Below, one piece after another: positions 13,195 through 26,984 of a stretch of 64,000 bases of DNA; the stretch's first letter is position 1, and each line of letters begins with the position of its first letter. The stretch is taken from NCBI GenBank assembly GCA_008933995.1, contig WARS01000010.1, positions 13,999,210 through 14,063,209 of the forward strand. Direction: 5' to 3'. The DNA comes from Datnioides undecimradiatus. Taxonomy: Eukaryota; Chordata; Actinopteri; Lobotiformes; Datnioididae. Below the pieces are notes generated by a model. It saw nothing but the letters and a program-made list of their open reading frames with translations, did not search any database and was not told where the DNA came from. A program made the position numbers and the translations under genes.

Positions 13195-13300
13195 AATCAG
13201 CGTCGCTCTCATGTCTGTATGGGAACTCTTGACATGAGGCTTAGCTTAGCATAAAGACCGAAGGCTAATGGAAACAGCTAGCCTGATTCAATATCACTAA
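13195..13300 (+). repeat. Fragment of dispersed percomorph repeat (TTAGCTTAGCATAAAGAC)
   Basis: Reads CTCTCATGTCTGTATGG, then GGCTTAGCTTAGCATAAAGA, then GGAAACAGCTAGCCTG. This order is that of a well-known, very abundant percomorph repeat. Its transposon class is not named here because neither end is preserved. Confidence 0.65.
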
Positions 13301-13309
13301 CGCAAACAC

Positions 13310-14085
13310 TGACTCGATCAAAGCTGGAAGTGCTTAGCCAAGAGCAGCCCGAGTCCCCAGAACTGTTCTTACTCAGTCCATTTATTAGAGTATCCCATCA
13401 TGCATTTCACATCACCCAGTGGTGGTGAGCCAGTTATTAAGTTGACTGGAAGTGAGGGATTATGTCTACTGGTTTATGATGCCACAGGCTCCGCCTTGCT
13501 AGTTGCCGTGGCCTAATCCGTAGCTACGTTCACTCCCCCTCCAGCTATATGAGCTAATCATTACTGGGTGACGGACAATGTATCACCATCATTGAGCCAG
13601 TGTGGGACCCTCACACGGAACACCAGGTTTGAGAATTTGGATGAACCACCTCGTGTCTTGTGCAGGTCTATACAACACATTTTTATTCAAAACAAAAATG
13701 CATTGTGTTATCGACTAAAGACACATGGTCACGGCCCAATCAAAGACGCAGCTTTACATGTCAAACCGGCTGGTTTCAAGGCAGTGTTTAGTGTAGGATT
13801 TACACGCTGACTGGTGTAATGGCGTGCAGGTGTTGAGTGTTAGCCTTGGGAGGCTGTAAATGGAAGCAAGAGCGTTCGCGGTACAAGAAAAGATTTGTTT
13901 TGCTAAGAGTGCTTAATGGCAGCAGCTAGAGGAACACAAACAGTGCTGGTGGCACCTCGCCACGAGGGTGCTTCATATCGCCGTGCTGGGATTTAGTTGC
14001 GCTTCCTCCAAATTCAGATGAAGCGTCCCAGACAGCGCCAGGCAGAATGGCAAAAAGAAAAAAAAAAGCATCACCCTTGGGTAGA
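13310..14085. other. Intergenic, no gene recognised
   Basis: Unique DNA. A 10-base A run with one G lies near 14056-14068. Nothing coding was recognised. Confidence 0.5.
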
Positions 14086-14086
14086 C

Positions 14087-14500
14087 ATGCAAATTGCACT
14101 TTGGAAAGCTTATATTGTGCAGGCTCACTAGCTTCTTAACTGATTGTCCTTATATCCTTAATTTTCTTTATGGAAAAACAAAGCAGAGAGCACAACACAA
14201 ATATCACTTTCGCTGTGTGCGGAGCCATTGTCCTTACAGTGTGTTCTCTATTAGAATATATTACATTTAAAGAGGAGCCAATTGTACCGAGGGTGCTCAG
14301 GATGATTTCCAGCACGGAGAGAAATGTTTATGCATGACTGTATCCCCCCCTCCTCCCTCCACTCTCTCTGTCTGATATCATGGGAATACTTTTTGGCATT
14401 ATTCAATTTTACCCTTCACATCTGATTAACGTATGGCGCTCTGTACATTGAGGAATTCAAGCCTCCAATTTGCAGTTGCACTGATGATTTCTCAATTGAC
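14087..14500. promoter_or_regulatory. Possible conserved noncoding element with POU octamer
   Basis: Begins with octamer ATGCAAAT (14087-14094). Continues as AT-rich unique sequence with CTTAACTGATTG, TTAATTTTC, CATTTAAAG and CTGATTAACG words and no reading frame. Resembles developmental enhancers of vertebrate gene deserts; this is inference only. Confidence 0.25.
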
Positions 14501-14559
14501 ATTTGGATGCACCTGCATAGAAAAGACATGGAAATAAGCCTAATGGTTATTAATGTGGG

Positions 14560-14561
<2 letters not shown>

Positions 14562-14590
<29 letters not shown>
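14562..14590. repeat. (GT)n microsatellite
   Basis: About 14 uninterrupted GT units. Confidence 0.95.
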
Positions 14591-14593
<3 letters not shown>

Positions 14594-14599
14594 CTGTGT

Positions 14600-17500
14600 G
14601 TCAGTCATCCCCACACTGATACGGTTAAGTGTTGGACTGATGGGTTAGAAGAGGAGAAGCTAAGACTCTCCGAGGGTTCAGTGGAGGAGAGTTTAGCCCG
14701 ATCAAATTGAATTATGGAGCTATATTGGCTATCTCACTGTACAGCCAAGTCTCCCTTTTATCACTGTTACAAGTAATCAAATAATGAAGAAGGTGTGAAG
14801 GTGCGCTGACACACAGGCAGGCTGCTCAAGATGAAAACCCACTCAAAGTAGATCATAAGCTAAAACACACAGAAAATGTCATTATCGGGCCTTTCCTGAA
14901 ACAGTCTGTCAACCCCGCAACTCAAACACAAGACCGACTTTCAGCTGAGCGTGCGACGGGAAGTCAGAGAGAGTTAGATTAAATATTGGATTGTCAATAA
15001 GCCCAGCAGATAATAAAAATCATATATGAGAGAGTTAGTGACATTCACCTCTAATATGATGGATATGATGACCTTTGCTTGATAATATTCTATATTTATT
15101 ATAGAATGTGTCAATACTACACTGCTGTCACCTGCTGGAAGTCATCTGATAGTGAAATGGATTTCAACTTTCTTTCTTCCACTCTTATTTCTGCACAGTC
15201 GGACCAACTTTATCGCTTTAAGTGACACGCAGGGGGAACAGTTTGGAAATATTTGAGGTACGAAAGTCATTGTCGGAAACGGAAAAGTCCAAACTCACAT
15301 CTGTTTAGCTGTTGAGCTATCGGTCGTATCATGTGATGCACCAGAAGTGCTACTAGGTGGCCTCTGTGGTGTGACTGTTCTGTCTCTGAACCTCAGCTTT
15401 CAGATATTGTTTCATTTGAGTTGGACTGAAACCACCTCCACCATCCTGAGAGGGAAATGTAACATTTGGCTCTAACTCATGATCAGCCCGCACCAGACGT
15501 GCGAACATGACGGAGAAGCAGGTGGCCCCATCGAGCTAGAGGGTCATTGAAACGCAAGTACCGAAAGGAACCACGGGGGGAAAGACGTCAGATATACAAA
15601 CATCTGCAGATGATAGCGGTTTGAAGGAAGTTGAAGACGTAAAGAGATATAAAGACTGCTCACAGTGGCCCTGTGGGTAATCACATTTTCCAAATGTCAT
15701 TTGGGTCGATCGGTGTTAAAGGGGCCACGTCCATGTTTTTGGCCAGACGTGCGTTCATCTGAATTCCCTTTCTGCTGGACGCATGGAGGTGCCGTTGCTG
15801 CACGCGTCCCCACCACAGACGATCACTTATTCAAACAGCTTATTTGCTTAAATGTGGGCTGCGGGTGAAGTTGTACTGGGGGATTTATGTTGAATTACAC
15901 CCGCTCTCACACATGAATACTGATCATTTCCATGTAAAAGAGACAGTTTGGGCTTGGCGGAATGAGCCTGGGGTCGCACGCAGGACTGGTTATTTTAGTG
16001 CAGGACTTGCTGTGATTGCAGTGTTGAGCGAAGCTTATGAAGGTCAGCGGCCCCATCTAGCCTCCGTCACTGCCTAATGGCTCCTCTGTAGGCCCTGCTG
16101 CTCTGCCTCTGGCTCGCGCGCCGGCTTCATACTGCTGCACTCTGCTTCCAGTGAGTGGAACAAGCATGGTTACTGGCTGCTCAGAGCACAGAAGGTTGGA
16201 GGTTGTAACACCGAGGAAAATTCAGCAGATTGGAGTAACACAATCAATACTGCTGGAAACAGCTTGGGAGACATTATACTGTACTGATGTATGTAAATTG
16301 AAAAATGTCTTTTGTCTATGATTTAATTATTTATGCCACTTGTGTTTCTGCAGCGTGTTGTTACTCTATCATTAAAAAAATGCAAAATATCTAAAAAAGA
16401 AAAAACATTCGACTGATTTTTACAATCTAATGTTTTAGTTGGCAACAGTTTAGAGAGTCCAGATCAGATAGCTTTGTCTCACACTCCCTTTCCTATGCAG
16501 AATTTCACTTGAAAGGGTTTTCTGAGTTCTCTGAATGCTAAAAAAACAAAAATCTTACAAGCGAAAAGCAGAAACAACACAGATCTGCCAGAGTGTTCGT
16601 CTTCATCCTAGTTTACCCGCTTGTTACTGTCAATTCAGAACTCAAGTTATCTGGCCGCCAGTTTCACAGATGTAATCAGCCACTTTCCTGCACTCGCTTC
16701 AGCCAGTTCTTTCTCGTGTCACAAACAATACCTGAACCCAGCTCAACCCAGCTCTAATCAGTCTTGGGTTCCAAAGTTCCTGATTCTATTTAGATCAACC
16801 ATGCTAACCCTGGTTGTATGCATCCTGCATTACAGCTGATAGAACAGGTGCAGGTCCAACTGCTTGGTGGGCATGGGCAAAGACTGGGCTGTGGGTCCTT
16901 ATCTCAACGCACCGGCCTTCAAACCTGATCAAATTGCCATAGCAAAGATTTGGCCTTTGAAGCCACTGACACTGTTGGTCATTCAGCGTCTTGCTGGTCA
17001 TTTGATTTGCTTGCGTGAACTTTGTGATTGCGATTTGCCCGTTATACTAACTAGAACAGGAAATACCCCTAAATATGAGCATGCAGTGAGGTAAACTCCA
17101 GATAACTTAAGACAGCAGAGCGAAACATGCAATACCATGCACAATAGAAATGGAAAAAGAGGTAAATGTTGATGTAAGCTGGTGTCCAAGTTGCAAACTT
17201 CCCCATGTTTTCCACTGACTGAGACAGCGTTAGCCCACAGTGGGTGGTCAGACACTGTCCTCAGCTCTTGTTGTAATTACCTTACGTAAGATCATCATTT
17301 GTTGTCAAAGTCTGTCAGACCCCAGGAAGCCTGGGACAGTTATATGGTAAGGCGTATTCAATTTACTTCGGCTGCTGTAGACCAGCTCCTGCAATAGCCT
17401 GTCTGCACTCTGTCACCAGGCCCGATCTGCCCCAGAGGCTCCACTATCACAGGAGACCCAGGGAGCCTCAGCGGGACCCTGCAGCCTCAACAATCAACAC

Positions 17501-18330
17501 ATGCGGAGCTCACCTGGCATCTGGCTCTGTGTGCCTGCGTGTGTATGCACTGCCAGTGAACACCTGACAACACTGAGCACATATATGAGCATACATTTCA
17601 GGCGGCATTATCTTTGATACAAAATGTATTAGCAATTAGTTAAATGGAGAGATGGTTGCAGGACAACGCGGTGCATTTGTTGGACCCTCCCTCTTTGCAG
17701 TCATTGACAGTTGTGGTTTGTGGGGGTGGAACCCTCCAGAGAAATGTGAGAAATTAATTAAAAGTGTGCCAGGCTGGTCCTAAGGATCAGAACAGAGTGG
17801 TTCTGGGCAGTGTTTGATGAATCAGCGTGAAAGTCAGTCAAAATGGGATCCTTACTCCTACGTGCTGATCTGCGTTCAGATCGGTGTTGATGCCATGTGA
17901 GTCATATGATAGTGAAATTTAGTGTGTGTGAATGTGAAAAGGTCTTTTGTCCCCAGTAACTCTGTTCTGACACCTGAGCAGGCTAAATTCACTTAGATCC
18001 AGGTGGAACAAATCTCTCATTTGTCCTCTCTGCATCACTCGCGAGGATCACAGCATTTACAGAGCGGCTTCTCCTTTTCAGCTGGCCCGAGATTCATCTT
18101 TCAGCCGCTCGTCACTGAAAGTGTCCGTGCTGCCTGAATGGAGGTACGGTGAAAACAACATAGAGATGAACTAAAAATACATTCGCTGGTAGAAAAAAAA
18201 TCTTTGTGCATCAGGTGAATGAAAGAGAGAGAGAGAGAGAGGTGATGATGGGCCCCAGGAGACAGCAGACAGCTTGCAGCTCTCTGTTTCTCCTCATCTT
18301 CATAATCATAAGGCACCCTGGGTGCTGCAG
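14600..18330. other. Intergenic, no gene recognised
   Basis: No exon recognised. Contains an 8-bp hairpin (ATTCTATA, 5-nt loop, TATAGAAT) at 15087-15107, an A-rich stretch at 16372-16410, homeodomain-like TTAGCAATTAGTTAAAT near 17628, and a GA run at 18222-18241. Confidence 0.5.
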
Positions 18331-18335
18331 CTGTG

Positions 18336-18460
18336 CCAATATTGTGTGAATGGGCCCCACATCAGTGTGTGAGGGTATTGGTGGGGCGGGGTGGGTGTTA
18401 GGTGGGCGGGCGGGTGATTATATTACTCTATAAGCCTCGGCGCTCAGGCTCCTCTGGCTG
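18336..18460 (+). promoter_or_regulatory. Candidate isolated RNA polymerase II promoter
   Basis: In order on the + strand: CCAAT at 18336-18340, a G-rich block with a perfect Sp1-type GGGGCGGGG near 18383-18391 and more GGG runs to 18414, and TATAAG at 18429-18434. Spacing is close to that of a classical promoter, with a start expected about 18455-18465. No coding exon is recognised downstream, so the transcript, if any, would be noncoding or have a distant first coding exon. The G runs could also fold as a G-quadruplex with one 8-nt loop. Confidence 0.3.
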
Positions 18461-18469
18461 TCACGGACT

Positions 18470-21400
18470 GGAAAGGAGAGTGGAGGGACCTTTGAAAACA
18501 GGAGGCTTGAGAATTACGGAAATTGGATCAAATTTTGAAAAATGGCTCTAAATTGGAACGCCCCAAACCCCCCGACTCACCCTCCCGTACTTTCCGCTCG
18601 CTGCCCCAGACTGCTCGGTATTCAGCTCCACTGGTAAACAATCTAATAAAGACAGAGACAGGAGGAATATGAAATGCAGTGGCCCTCTGCACAGACACTT
18701 GCAAGCACGTGTTCACACACCGACGCCCATATATCAGCAAACAGTGTACGCTCTGCAGTGATGGGACCGGAGGCTGGGCGCTCTGTGCTTTCAGGTGCTT
18801 TTAATAAGGCCGTTTTGATGAGACGAGCTAGCTGGAAGACACGCGGGCTTCTTCATGTCATCTGTGTTTCAACACGGCCGTAATTCGGCTCGGGCCAGAA
18901 ACTTTCTTTCTTAAGACTTCATTACTCCCCTCTGTGGGTCTCAGCTCCATGCCCGTTGGTTCCCACTGAGATCACAGGATCACAAATATACAGTCTGATC
19001 TGTAAAAAAGGCTCAGCTGTTTCCTGAACCAGTCGGTCACTGTAGTTTCTAAGGCAACTCATACAGAGGGAAATAATGCATTTGTTGTGTATTCATTTAT
19101 TTCAACAGCAAATTAAAACACAAATAAGAGGAGAGGAGTCACCAGAGTAATTAAGGAAGCCTGACAGAGCTCTGCAACAGTGCGCACAACTCTTATTTTA
19201 TCAGCAGTTACAAAACCAATCAGACCAATCAGAACCTGAAGAATGCCAGCGTCACCGCCCTGTGCCGGATCCAACATTTAGGCACAAATGTCCATAAGTG
19301 AAATGTATTTAATACTTAAAAACACAGGTTTAAGGTGCATTTAGGTGACTATAAAAACAATAAAGAACATCATCACCCTTGTCCGATGTTATCGTGAGCT
19401 AATAGGTGGCGCCGCTGGATACAGTGCTGCCAGATTTGAGATCCCCTGCTACGAGCCCGATCCAATCGACATGACAGTAGCAACTTTTTTGTTTTTTCCT
19501 TCCTGTTTCTCGGAAAAGATCATCCCAACCTGTTGCAAAAGAATGCAATCCTGCCTGGATAGCCAACAAAGCAACGGCGTGGTGCACTCTTGTTCCTAAT
19601 TATAGAAGGAGGCTAAACAAAAATGGTTGTGACAGACAAATTAGACTCAGTTAGATCCACTTTTGCATAGTCGCACGCTCGCAGGAGGTGCTGAGGACCT
19701 GATGCATCCTAACTGACTGTCAGGTAAACACTTTTATGTTCCAATTCCGCGCACTGCCTCGACGGCAGCGGCGGCAGCAGTCATTTATCATAGATGAGGC
19801 TGCAGGACAATGAGGTTTTTCTCTCAGACGGATGTTTTCTCTCTTTTTTTTTTGGAAAAGCTGCAGCAACATTTTATTTTAAGTGCCCCGCGATGTCTTC
19901 CCAGCAGATTATAAAAGCATTAGAAGCAAAAGATCGGCTTTCATCACACATCAGGGAGAACATCAGCAGCAGCGTTGGAGAATCACATTCAGTTTAACAC
20001 TGTGTCATTAACTAAACAGCTTCCCCATAAACTCTTCAGCCTCTTACAGTTTTTGCACATTGTGTTTATTATATCTTAATGTACTAATTATCATTATGTG
20101 CTTATCATCCCGTGTAATGCCTTATGAGAACCGCTTTAAGTACAGTATTGCCAACATTTGGGTTTGATGGCTGGTCTCCAACACAGCAGTTATCAATTCA
20201 GCTCCGCAATTAGCTGCAGCTGCAAAAATACCTTTTATATCAGGTTTCTTAGGTCTTTATAACACAATCTGATCATAACACAATCCAAAAACTGGTTCCC
20301 CTCTGGACATGCTGTTTGGACTATGCTAAATACTACATTTTCAGGTTTTTTCAGCCACTTGGGGGCAGCAGAACAAGCTAAAAAGGCATGGTGTGACCTA
20401 TTATTACCATATAAAGTTGTTATGGGCAACTTGTTGTCAAAATTGGTCATTTTCCGTTTTACAAAACCAAACATGGCCAGTATTCCTGCTGATGGTCTAG
20501 TCTACTATTGAGGAGTGCCAATGTACACATCGGGAGCCGCAGTGGATGTGTGCAAATTATAACAAAAGAATAAAAAAAATCCAGCACAAGCAAAATAACA
20601 GCATTTAAATAGGAAAATCAATTCTTTTTTAATCTTTCAACCACATTTCATGGTCTGAATCAATGACGAGGCAGCGCCATTCCCAGGTAAAAGCAGGTGT
20701 GGGTGAAAGCTGTGAATAACCTAGTGAATGAACCTTGAGTTGAAATGATTTTGTCCAACAAATGAAAAATATTGTATTTGCGTCGATGACGATATCACTC
20801 TTCTTCAAGCTCTGGTTTGATCTCCACTAAGTGATGCAAGTAGCTCCGCGTTTAGTTGCTAATATTCCACTTTGCTTACCAGCTAGTCTCTAACTTGGTC
20901 TGTCTACTGTTTGCTGCTGTGCAGGTAACGTACAGTGGGTTTATCAGAGGTTCTTATTGCAAACAGCTGCCTGCTTCCAAGGTGGATGATGACACTGATT
21001 CAAAATGTGAGTTGTGAAACCAAAACAATGGGCTGAAAGACACTAAAACATTCCAGAGATAAGAGGAACTGCAAAATCGGATGATACTTTGCAACTCTTC
21101 ACATATTAAATGGGATCATTTGATTCCTTGTTAACATAAGTAGTAGGACTATTGCAGCCTTAGATTTAGTCACTGTGGCACCTAACCTGGACCTGGAGTT
21201 GAACCAAGCAAAAGACCGAAAACAAATCTGTATGTGCTGATGTCACTTCGTCCAGCTGTATATTTTAACCAATCTCAGGGACAGAAATCAATTGTGGTGT
21301 GATGACAAATACACCGTGAGGACAACAACACAAGAGCACGCAGCACTCCTCGGTACCCAGAGGCCCTGCATGCACTCACAATACAAATGCAGCACCGCCT

Positions 21401-23970
21401 CCACAGTCCATCGGCCAGTGGATAGACTAACGTCCCCACTGACAGCCACTCCCTGTGAAGACAACTGAAGAATGATGTCTCCAATCGAGCACCAAATTGG
21501 AAACAGAGCGGGGAAGAATATTGAAGCTATTGCCTGGATCGCGACACATTGATTCAGTACAGTGTGCAGGCAAAAGAGACAGCTCTCTCTGAGCCCCTGT
21601 CCCTGTGGAGAGACATGGCAACCTCTATGCAGTCGTATCGGAAATCAATATGTGTTTGTAATCACATGTGGAATGTGAGGTTGTTTTAATATCTGAGTCT
21701 GGATGGGGGCTGGAAGCACAAGACGTATGTAAGTATGTATTCTGTCTATGTGATGTTACTGGCGCAATACATGGCTGTGCTCTCACAATGAGTGAACTGA
21801 CCGGGTGGTGGCTCGCTGTTATGACCTCCTCCTGCAATGAGATTAATCTGTTGCATTAACCTGAAATTACTGGATGATACATTAGTTTAGATTTGTATAA
21901 TGATGATTACAGTCATAAAAATGAGAATTAGTTTTGGTTTCGGTGTTTCGCTATTTAAGGAAGTGCAAAACTAAACCTGAATCTATTAAAGACTTCTCGA
22001 AAATCCAGGCTACCTGGCCAAACGTTGACGATGTGGCAGCCAAGATCCTCAGCTCTCCACTGCCTCTAAGCTACGCTGTTAGCATAGCATCTGTAAATTA
22101 GCACTTGCTTTTCCATGTGCACTTCATGGGCATACCGATTACGATACCGGATAATCAACATCAGGCTCAGTGAGGCAAGATATCACTAAATGAGACCCTA
22201 AATAAGTTGCCACCGACAAGGCTGTTTTCTTCTTCTACTACTTTATTTTAGGTTTAACCACTAAATGTTCGACTATGGCATATTAAACCCCTGTATGACA
22301 GAATCACACGAAACAAGAGTTAACAAATGATAAAGTCAGTGAACTGACTCAGTGATATAAGCCACAGTTCTATATCTAACATCATGTGCTACTGGTCATA
22401 CCAGATCAAATCAGTGTGGGACTGTGTTACTGCTCTCAAAAGTTCCATAGTCTGGTTTTGAATTTTTTTTTTTTCCCAATTGTAATTACTAACTGAATTT
22501 CGAGACAGTCACGTCGGCACAAATTATCCAGCATCAGCAGCTCCAGCCCTTAAAAAATAGGGGTCTGTGTCAGCCCTCCACAAAGCCCGGATCAGTCAGA
22601 ACTGGTCTGAAAGCCTCCTCGCCTTCCCCGTCAAAATGAATGAGTTTGCTTTGACAGTAACTTACGGATTTGATCAAATAAAGTGGGGAAGACTGCCGCT
22701 GGTCTCTCCTCTCATTCTGCAGCCTGGAGTGCAGGGTTTGGTTTTTTTTTGTGGCAGGCATTCAAGCAAACAGGTCAGTCCCACATCATTAGTTATTCAG
22801 CACAGTGTCAAAGCACATAAAATTCACATTCTGCAACGCGCTGCAATTCATGAATGTTTGTGATATTCCACTGAATACATTTGCATAATGTCACAATGAC
22901 ATTCTTCCTACAGCTGTTGTCAGCGAATGATGGATCGCTCAAATGCATGTAGACATGGAGAAATGTGTTTTGAAAAGAGTAGTTCGAGGTGTCGATGCGC
23001 CCCCCCCCGGTCTCCCTGGTGCCGTCTTGAAGAAGTCTCAGCTTCAAAATCTCCACTGAGGAAACAGATCAAACACCACGAGAGTGACGTCGTCAACAGC
23101 GGTGGAGGCATCTTCTTCCGAGGACGTCTGGTAATGTGCATCTGACAATCCCCCACATCACCCGTGGCCTGACATTTCTGACACCCGCTCTGTGCTGCCT
23201 TTTAGGGCGGCCGGCTTTTAGCACGTGGCACACTTAAACACAGGCGCGCGCACATGCACAGACATGCGTGCCGTCACTCCGAGAGGAAACTGCAAAGGAC
23301 AAAATGAGAGAAATCAAAATGTCAAGCTGGAGGGTCACTGTGAAACATGACAGGGAATACTGGCTCTTTTGCACAGAGGGGCACCGGCGCCATGATTTTA
23401 ATAAATGGGTTCGCCGACCCCGCAGAAACATTCATTCTCAGACAAGATGACATTTTATCTCCCTGCCGGTTGCCATGACACAAATGACATTTGATGACAT
23501 TACTGTTCTCTGTTTAAATGTTTCAATTTCAAACGTGCAGGGCTAAATTACCAACCTGAATACCGACTGTGCATCAGCAATGATGGCTCACCCAGGGAAG
23601 CTCAGCTGTAGCCTCCCCTTCTTCTGTGTGTGTGTTTATGTATGCATGTGTGAGTGTGTTTCCGTGTCTCGTGGAAGTATCGGCGCGCATATCAACTCAC
23701 ACTCCCGACTAATGCGGCTGATTATAGGCGAGGGAGACATTGGAGGCGACACCCACTGACACACACCTCACACCTCCAGCGACACATCCAGCCCCACGGC
23801 CCTGCGTCGGCGCAGGCGGCCCGCCGCGCTCGGAGTGCCCTCGTCCTCACAGGTCGCACTGTGATGACATCACCTCTGGCTGAGCCTGTCAAAATCCTCC
23901 TCCCACTGATGCCGCCGCTGTGACATCTCTGTCAACAAGAGATGAAAGCTGTGGGTTTGCGTGAGAGGTA
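18470..23970. other. Intergenic, no gene recognised
   Basis: No exon recognised. Notable bits: T run at 19846-19855, T run at 22466-22475, octamer ATTTGCAT at 22879-22886 followed by the inverted pair ATGTCA/TGACAT, a C run at 23001-23008, and a CpG-rich patch at 23795-23840. Open frames up to 98 codons (22567-22863 +) show no known motif. Confidence 0.5.
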
Positions 23971-23971
23971 G

Positions 23972-23973
<2 letters not shown>

Positions 23974-24012
<39 letters not shown>
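23974..24012. repeat. (AC)n microsatellite
   Basis: About 19 uninterrupted AC units. Confidence 0.95.
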
Positions 24013-24014
<2 letters not shown>

Positions 24015-24019
24015 GCATC

Positions 24020-26980
24020 TGCATCCATACATTTCTAATAACAGGAAGAGGAAACAAGCTCTGCCTGGCTGGAAATCAGAGCATCACAGTGATGCATTTT
24101 TGGCCCAAATGCTGGGAAGAGCACTAAAACATTTCATTTCTTCCTCCTCTCTTAAGAAATAACTCTTTTCTCTGCTCATATATCAGCGAGCAGCAGAGGA
24201 GTCGTAACCAGGCGGAGATATACAAGCGCAATCAGCAGGAGAGGAGACGTTCTTTGATGACAGTGAGCTTGTTGGAACACATTTTGGGTTGGCGTTTGAA
24301 TCCAACTTAGACTGCTCACAAGTTCGTACTCAACATTTTCGTACTCAAGTTTTTTTTTTATTAGTAGTTCTCAAACTCTCAGCAACATGTTCACTCACAA
24401 CGTAATTTCATTTTTCTTACAGTCCCTGCTTTTAACTACAGCATGATTTAGGCTTTTTGTTCTATTTATGTAGTATGTTTAAGCACCCACGGCACTCGGT
24501 TAAGGTGTGTTTATCTCTGAAAATACCAGAAATGGCTTTAAGCCATGACATGTTAATTAATATTAACATGTAAATAACACCCCGTCCTTCCTGAGCCTTA
24601 ACCAAAGTCAAGTTTTCTTGCCTAAACCATTAGACTCACTGTGTGTTTGCTACAGCTTATTGCAAATGGCTTATTGGTAATTAAAATGACAGAGGCTTCT
24701 TCTTTATTTAGCCCTGCATATGCATCACTGCATTTATAGCCCAGACAGCTTAGTCATCCATATCATTTGGCTAAATATTTGCTGTATGTTCGTTTACATT
24801 TAGACTTTATTAAAGACATGGCTTCAAAAACCCACAGATATAAAAATTAATATTTTCTGCTATTTTAATTCTGTTGTCTATAATTCAAAACCACAGTGAC
24901 AGCAAGGCTGCAGATCACCTTAATATCACACTGTAAGCATCTCACTTGCTGTTGTCTGTCTGAAAACAGAAAGTCCCTGTCCGTGCTCTTCACGGAGGCA
25001 GGAGTGAGTTTGGTTAACATTTAGCATGATTTCTAGGAGACACTTGAGAAAAATGGGCCCTGGGTGCAGAGTCCCAGGCGTGTTCAGGTCACCAGCATTT
25101 CATTTTCTTCCACTATTTTGTTTGATTCTGTTGAGGACTCACTATTTGAATGGCACTCATTCCAAAATACAGGGATTTCAAGGCATGCCTTTGTCCGTGG
25201 AGAAATACGCCTGTGGTGACTTAAGAGCTCATTCCAGCAACCTATTCCCCTATTTAGCCCAACTACATTGTTTGTCTCCATATCACATTTGACAGGCTTG
25301 TTTTTTGGACCCCACCCCCCCGTTCTTCTTGTTAATAACAATATGACTTGTATCCATGCTGCAGTGGGCGCCATGCAGGATGTCAGTCCACTGTTATTTC
25401 CTGAGCAGCAAGCAGGACTGATAAACGGCAGCGGTTTGCTGAGCGTTTGACAGTTTGCTTATTTCCCTTTTGCTCAGAGGGCCCCTCATCAGCTAATTTC
25501 AACATGGCAGCCTCAGAAGCGCAGGTCTTTGGGGAAATGTCATTTTTAATTAAATCCCAGGTCCTTTAAGATAAGCAGTTAGGCGTTAATTTCACCTAGG
25601 GCGTGACGTTGTCAGGAGCCCATGAGCATGACGTATGTCTGTCAAGATTAATCATTATGCAAAAACCGCCCTGTTTTCCCCCTCCTATGCCCTTACATGC
25701 AGAGGGGGTCCCTAACTGCCCAGCTAACCAGAAAAGTCATATGAAAGGACCAAAGCGATGGTCCCTGGGTGTTACTGTGTGTGGTTTCTGAGTTTTGCTT
25801 GCTTTTCATAATGTCAATCAGACAATTCCAGGAAGTTTTAAACATTCCAATGTTATAGAACATATAAGAACATTAAAATATATATAGATATATATAAGCA
25901 ATTATGTTCAGATTGAGTAGATGTGTTGTACATGTGTTGGAGGAGAACAAAGCAGAGCTAAAAGAGAGTGAACGCCATCATCAGGCCGACTCCAAACCCT
26001 TTGTATCTCCAATATCCAGTGATTGCACTAAGTCCAGCATATTTAAATGTCTCCGGTGCTCATGTATGTAAAAAAAAAAAAGAATAAATTGAATTATAAT
26101 TAAATATAATAGTGTACCAGCAGAGAGAGAGAGCTCTCACTGCTGCAAAAGTGAATGATAACAGCACAATATTTGTTTGAACTTAATATTTACATGAATG
26201 CAGCTCAGAGTGGGTCTGTGTTGAAAGCTACTCCGTGGCAACATTATAAACTAGCTTTGTACATACGTTTCTATTGTTAGTACTTTGAATATAATATTGA
26301 AAGAAAATAGGCTACTTAAAATTATCATTTTAAAAATTATGTCTCAATAGTCTCGTCCTTTATATTAATTGTTTTTATGTTCAATAAACACAAATGGGTG
26401 ACTTTTGGGGGAATTTCTTCCATTTTTCCAAGATGTTGGAATCTTCCAGGACAAGTGGACTGATCAGGCTGATTTCTAATGTTCATAAGACATATTCAAG
26501 ATGTACTTATAATACAGCCAGAACACTGAAATATATTTGTCCAAGCAGCATAATCTCAATATACAATCGCTAACTAAATCTTCAGCCGGGGTGTTTTCTT
26601 AAACCAGTGTTCTTGTTGAATTGTCAGTTGACTTGGTTATATAACAGTGCAGCCTATACATGTATAGATCTGCATGTTGCAGATAACTTCAAGGCGAAGG
26701 GAAGTCCGGGAAAGCCCATCACAGTGTGACCGCTAGAAAACCTGTACAACGCCAGGACCCTGAAACCAAAGAAGCTAAATGGAATTCAGCCATCATTGAT
26801 TTTATTATGCGCACCTGTGCTTTTCCTACTATGACCAGTCAAAATGTCTGCTGTGAACAAGGCCTACTGTGTCACAGGGCATCCGAGCAAAAGGCTAGAA
26901 ATACGTTTGCTGTTTAACTGCACGCTCGCTTAGGTAACATGCTGCATAGTGTAACTGTTCATAAGGCCTAAATTCCTGCG
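24020..26980. other. Intergenic with palindromes; possible noncoding element 25450-25700
   Basis: No gene recognised. Contains the 10-bp-arm hairpin ACATGTTAAT/ATTAACATGT at 24548-24571, directly after a 7-bp-arm palindrome (ATGGCTT/AAGCCAT, 24532-24546), and a tandem pair of TTCGTACTCAA near 24323-24348. AT-only stretches occur at 25876-25897 and 26078-26110. The section 25450-25700 is unique with TTAATTAAATCCC and AAGATTAATCATTATGCAAA words and could be a conserved element; inference only. Confidence 0.4.
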
Positions 26981-26984
26981 TACT

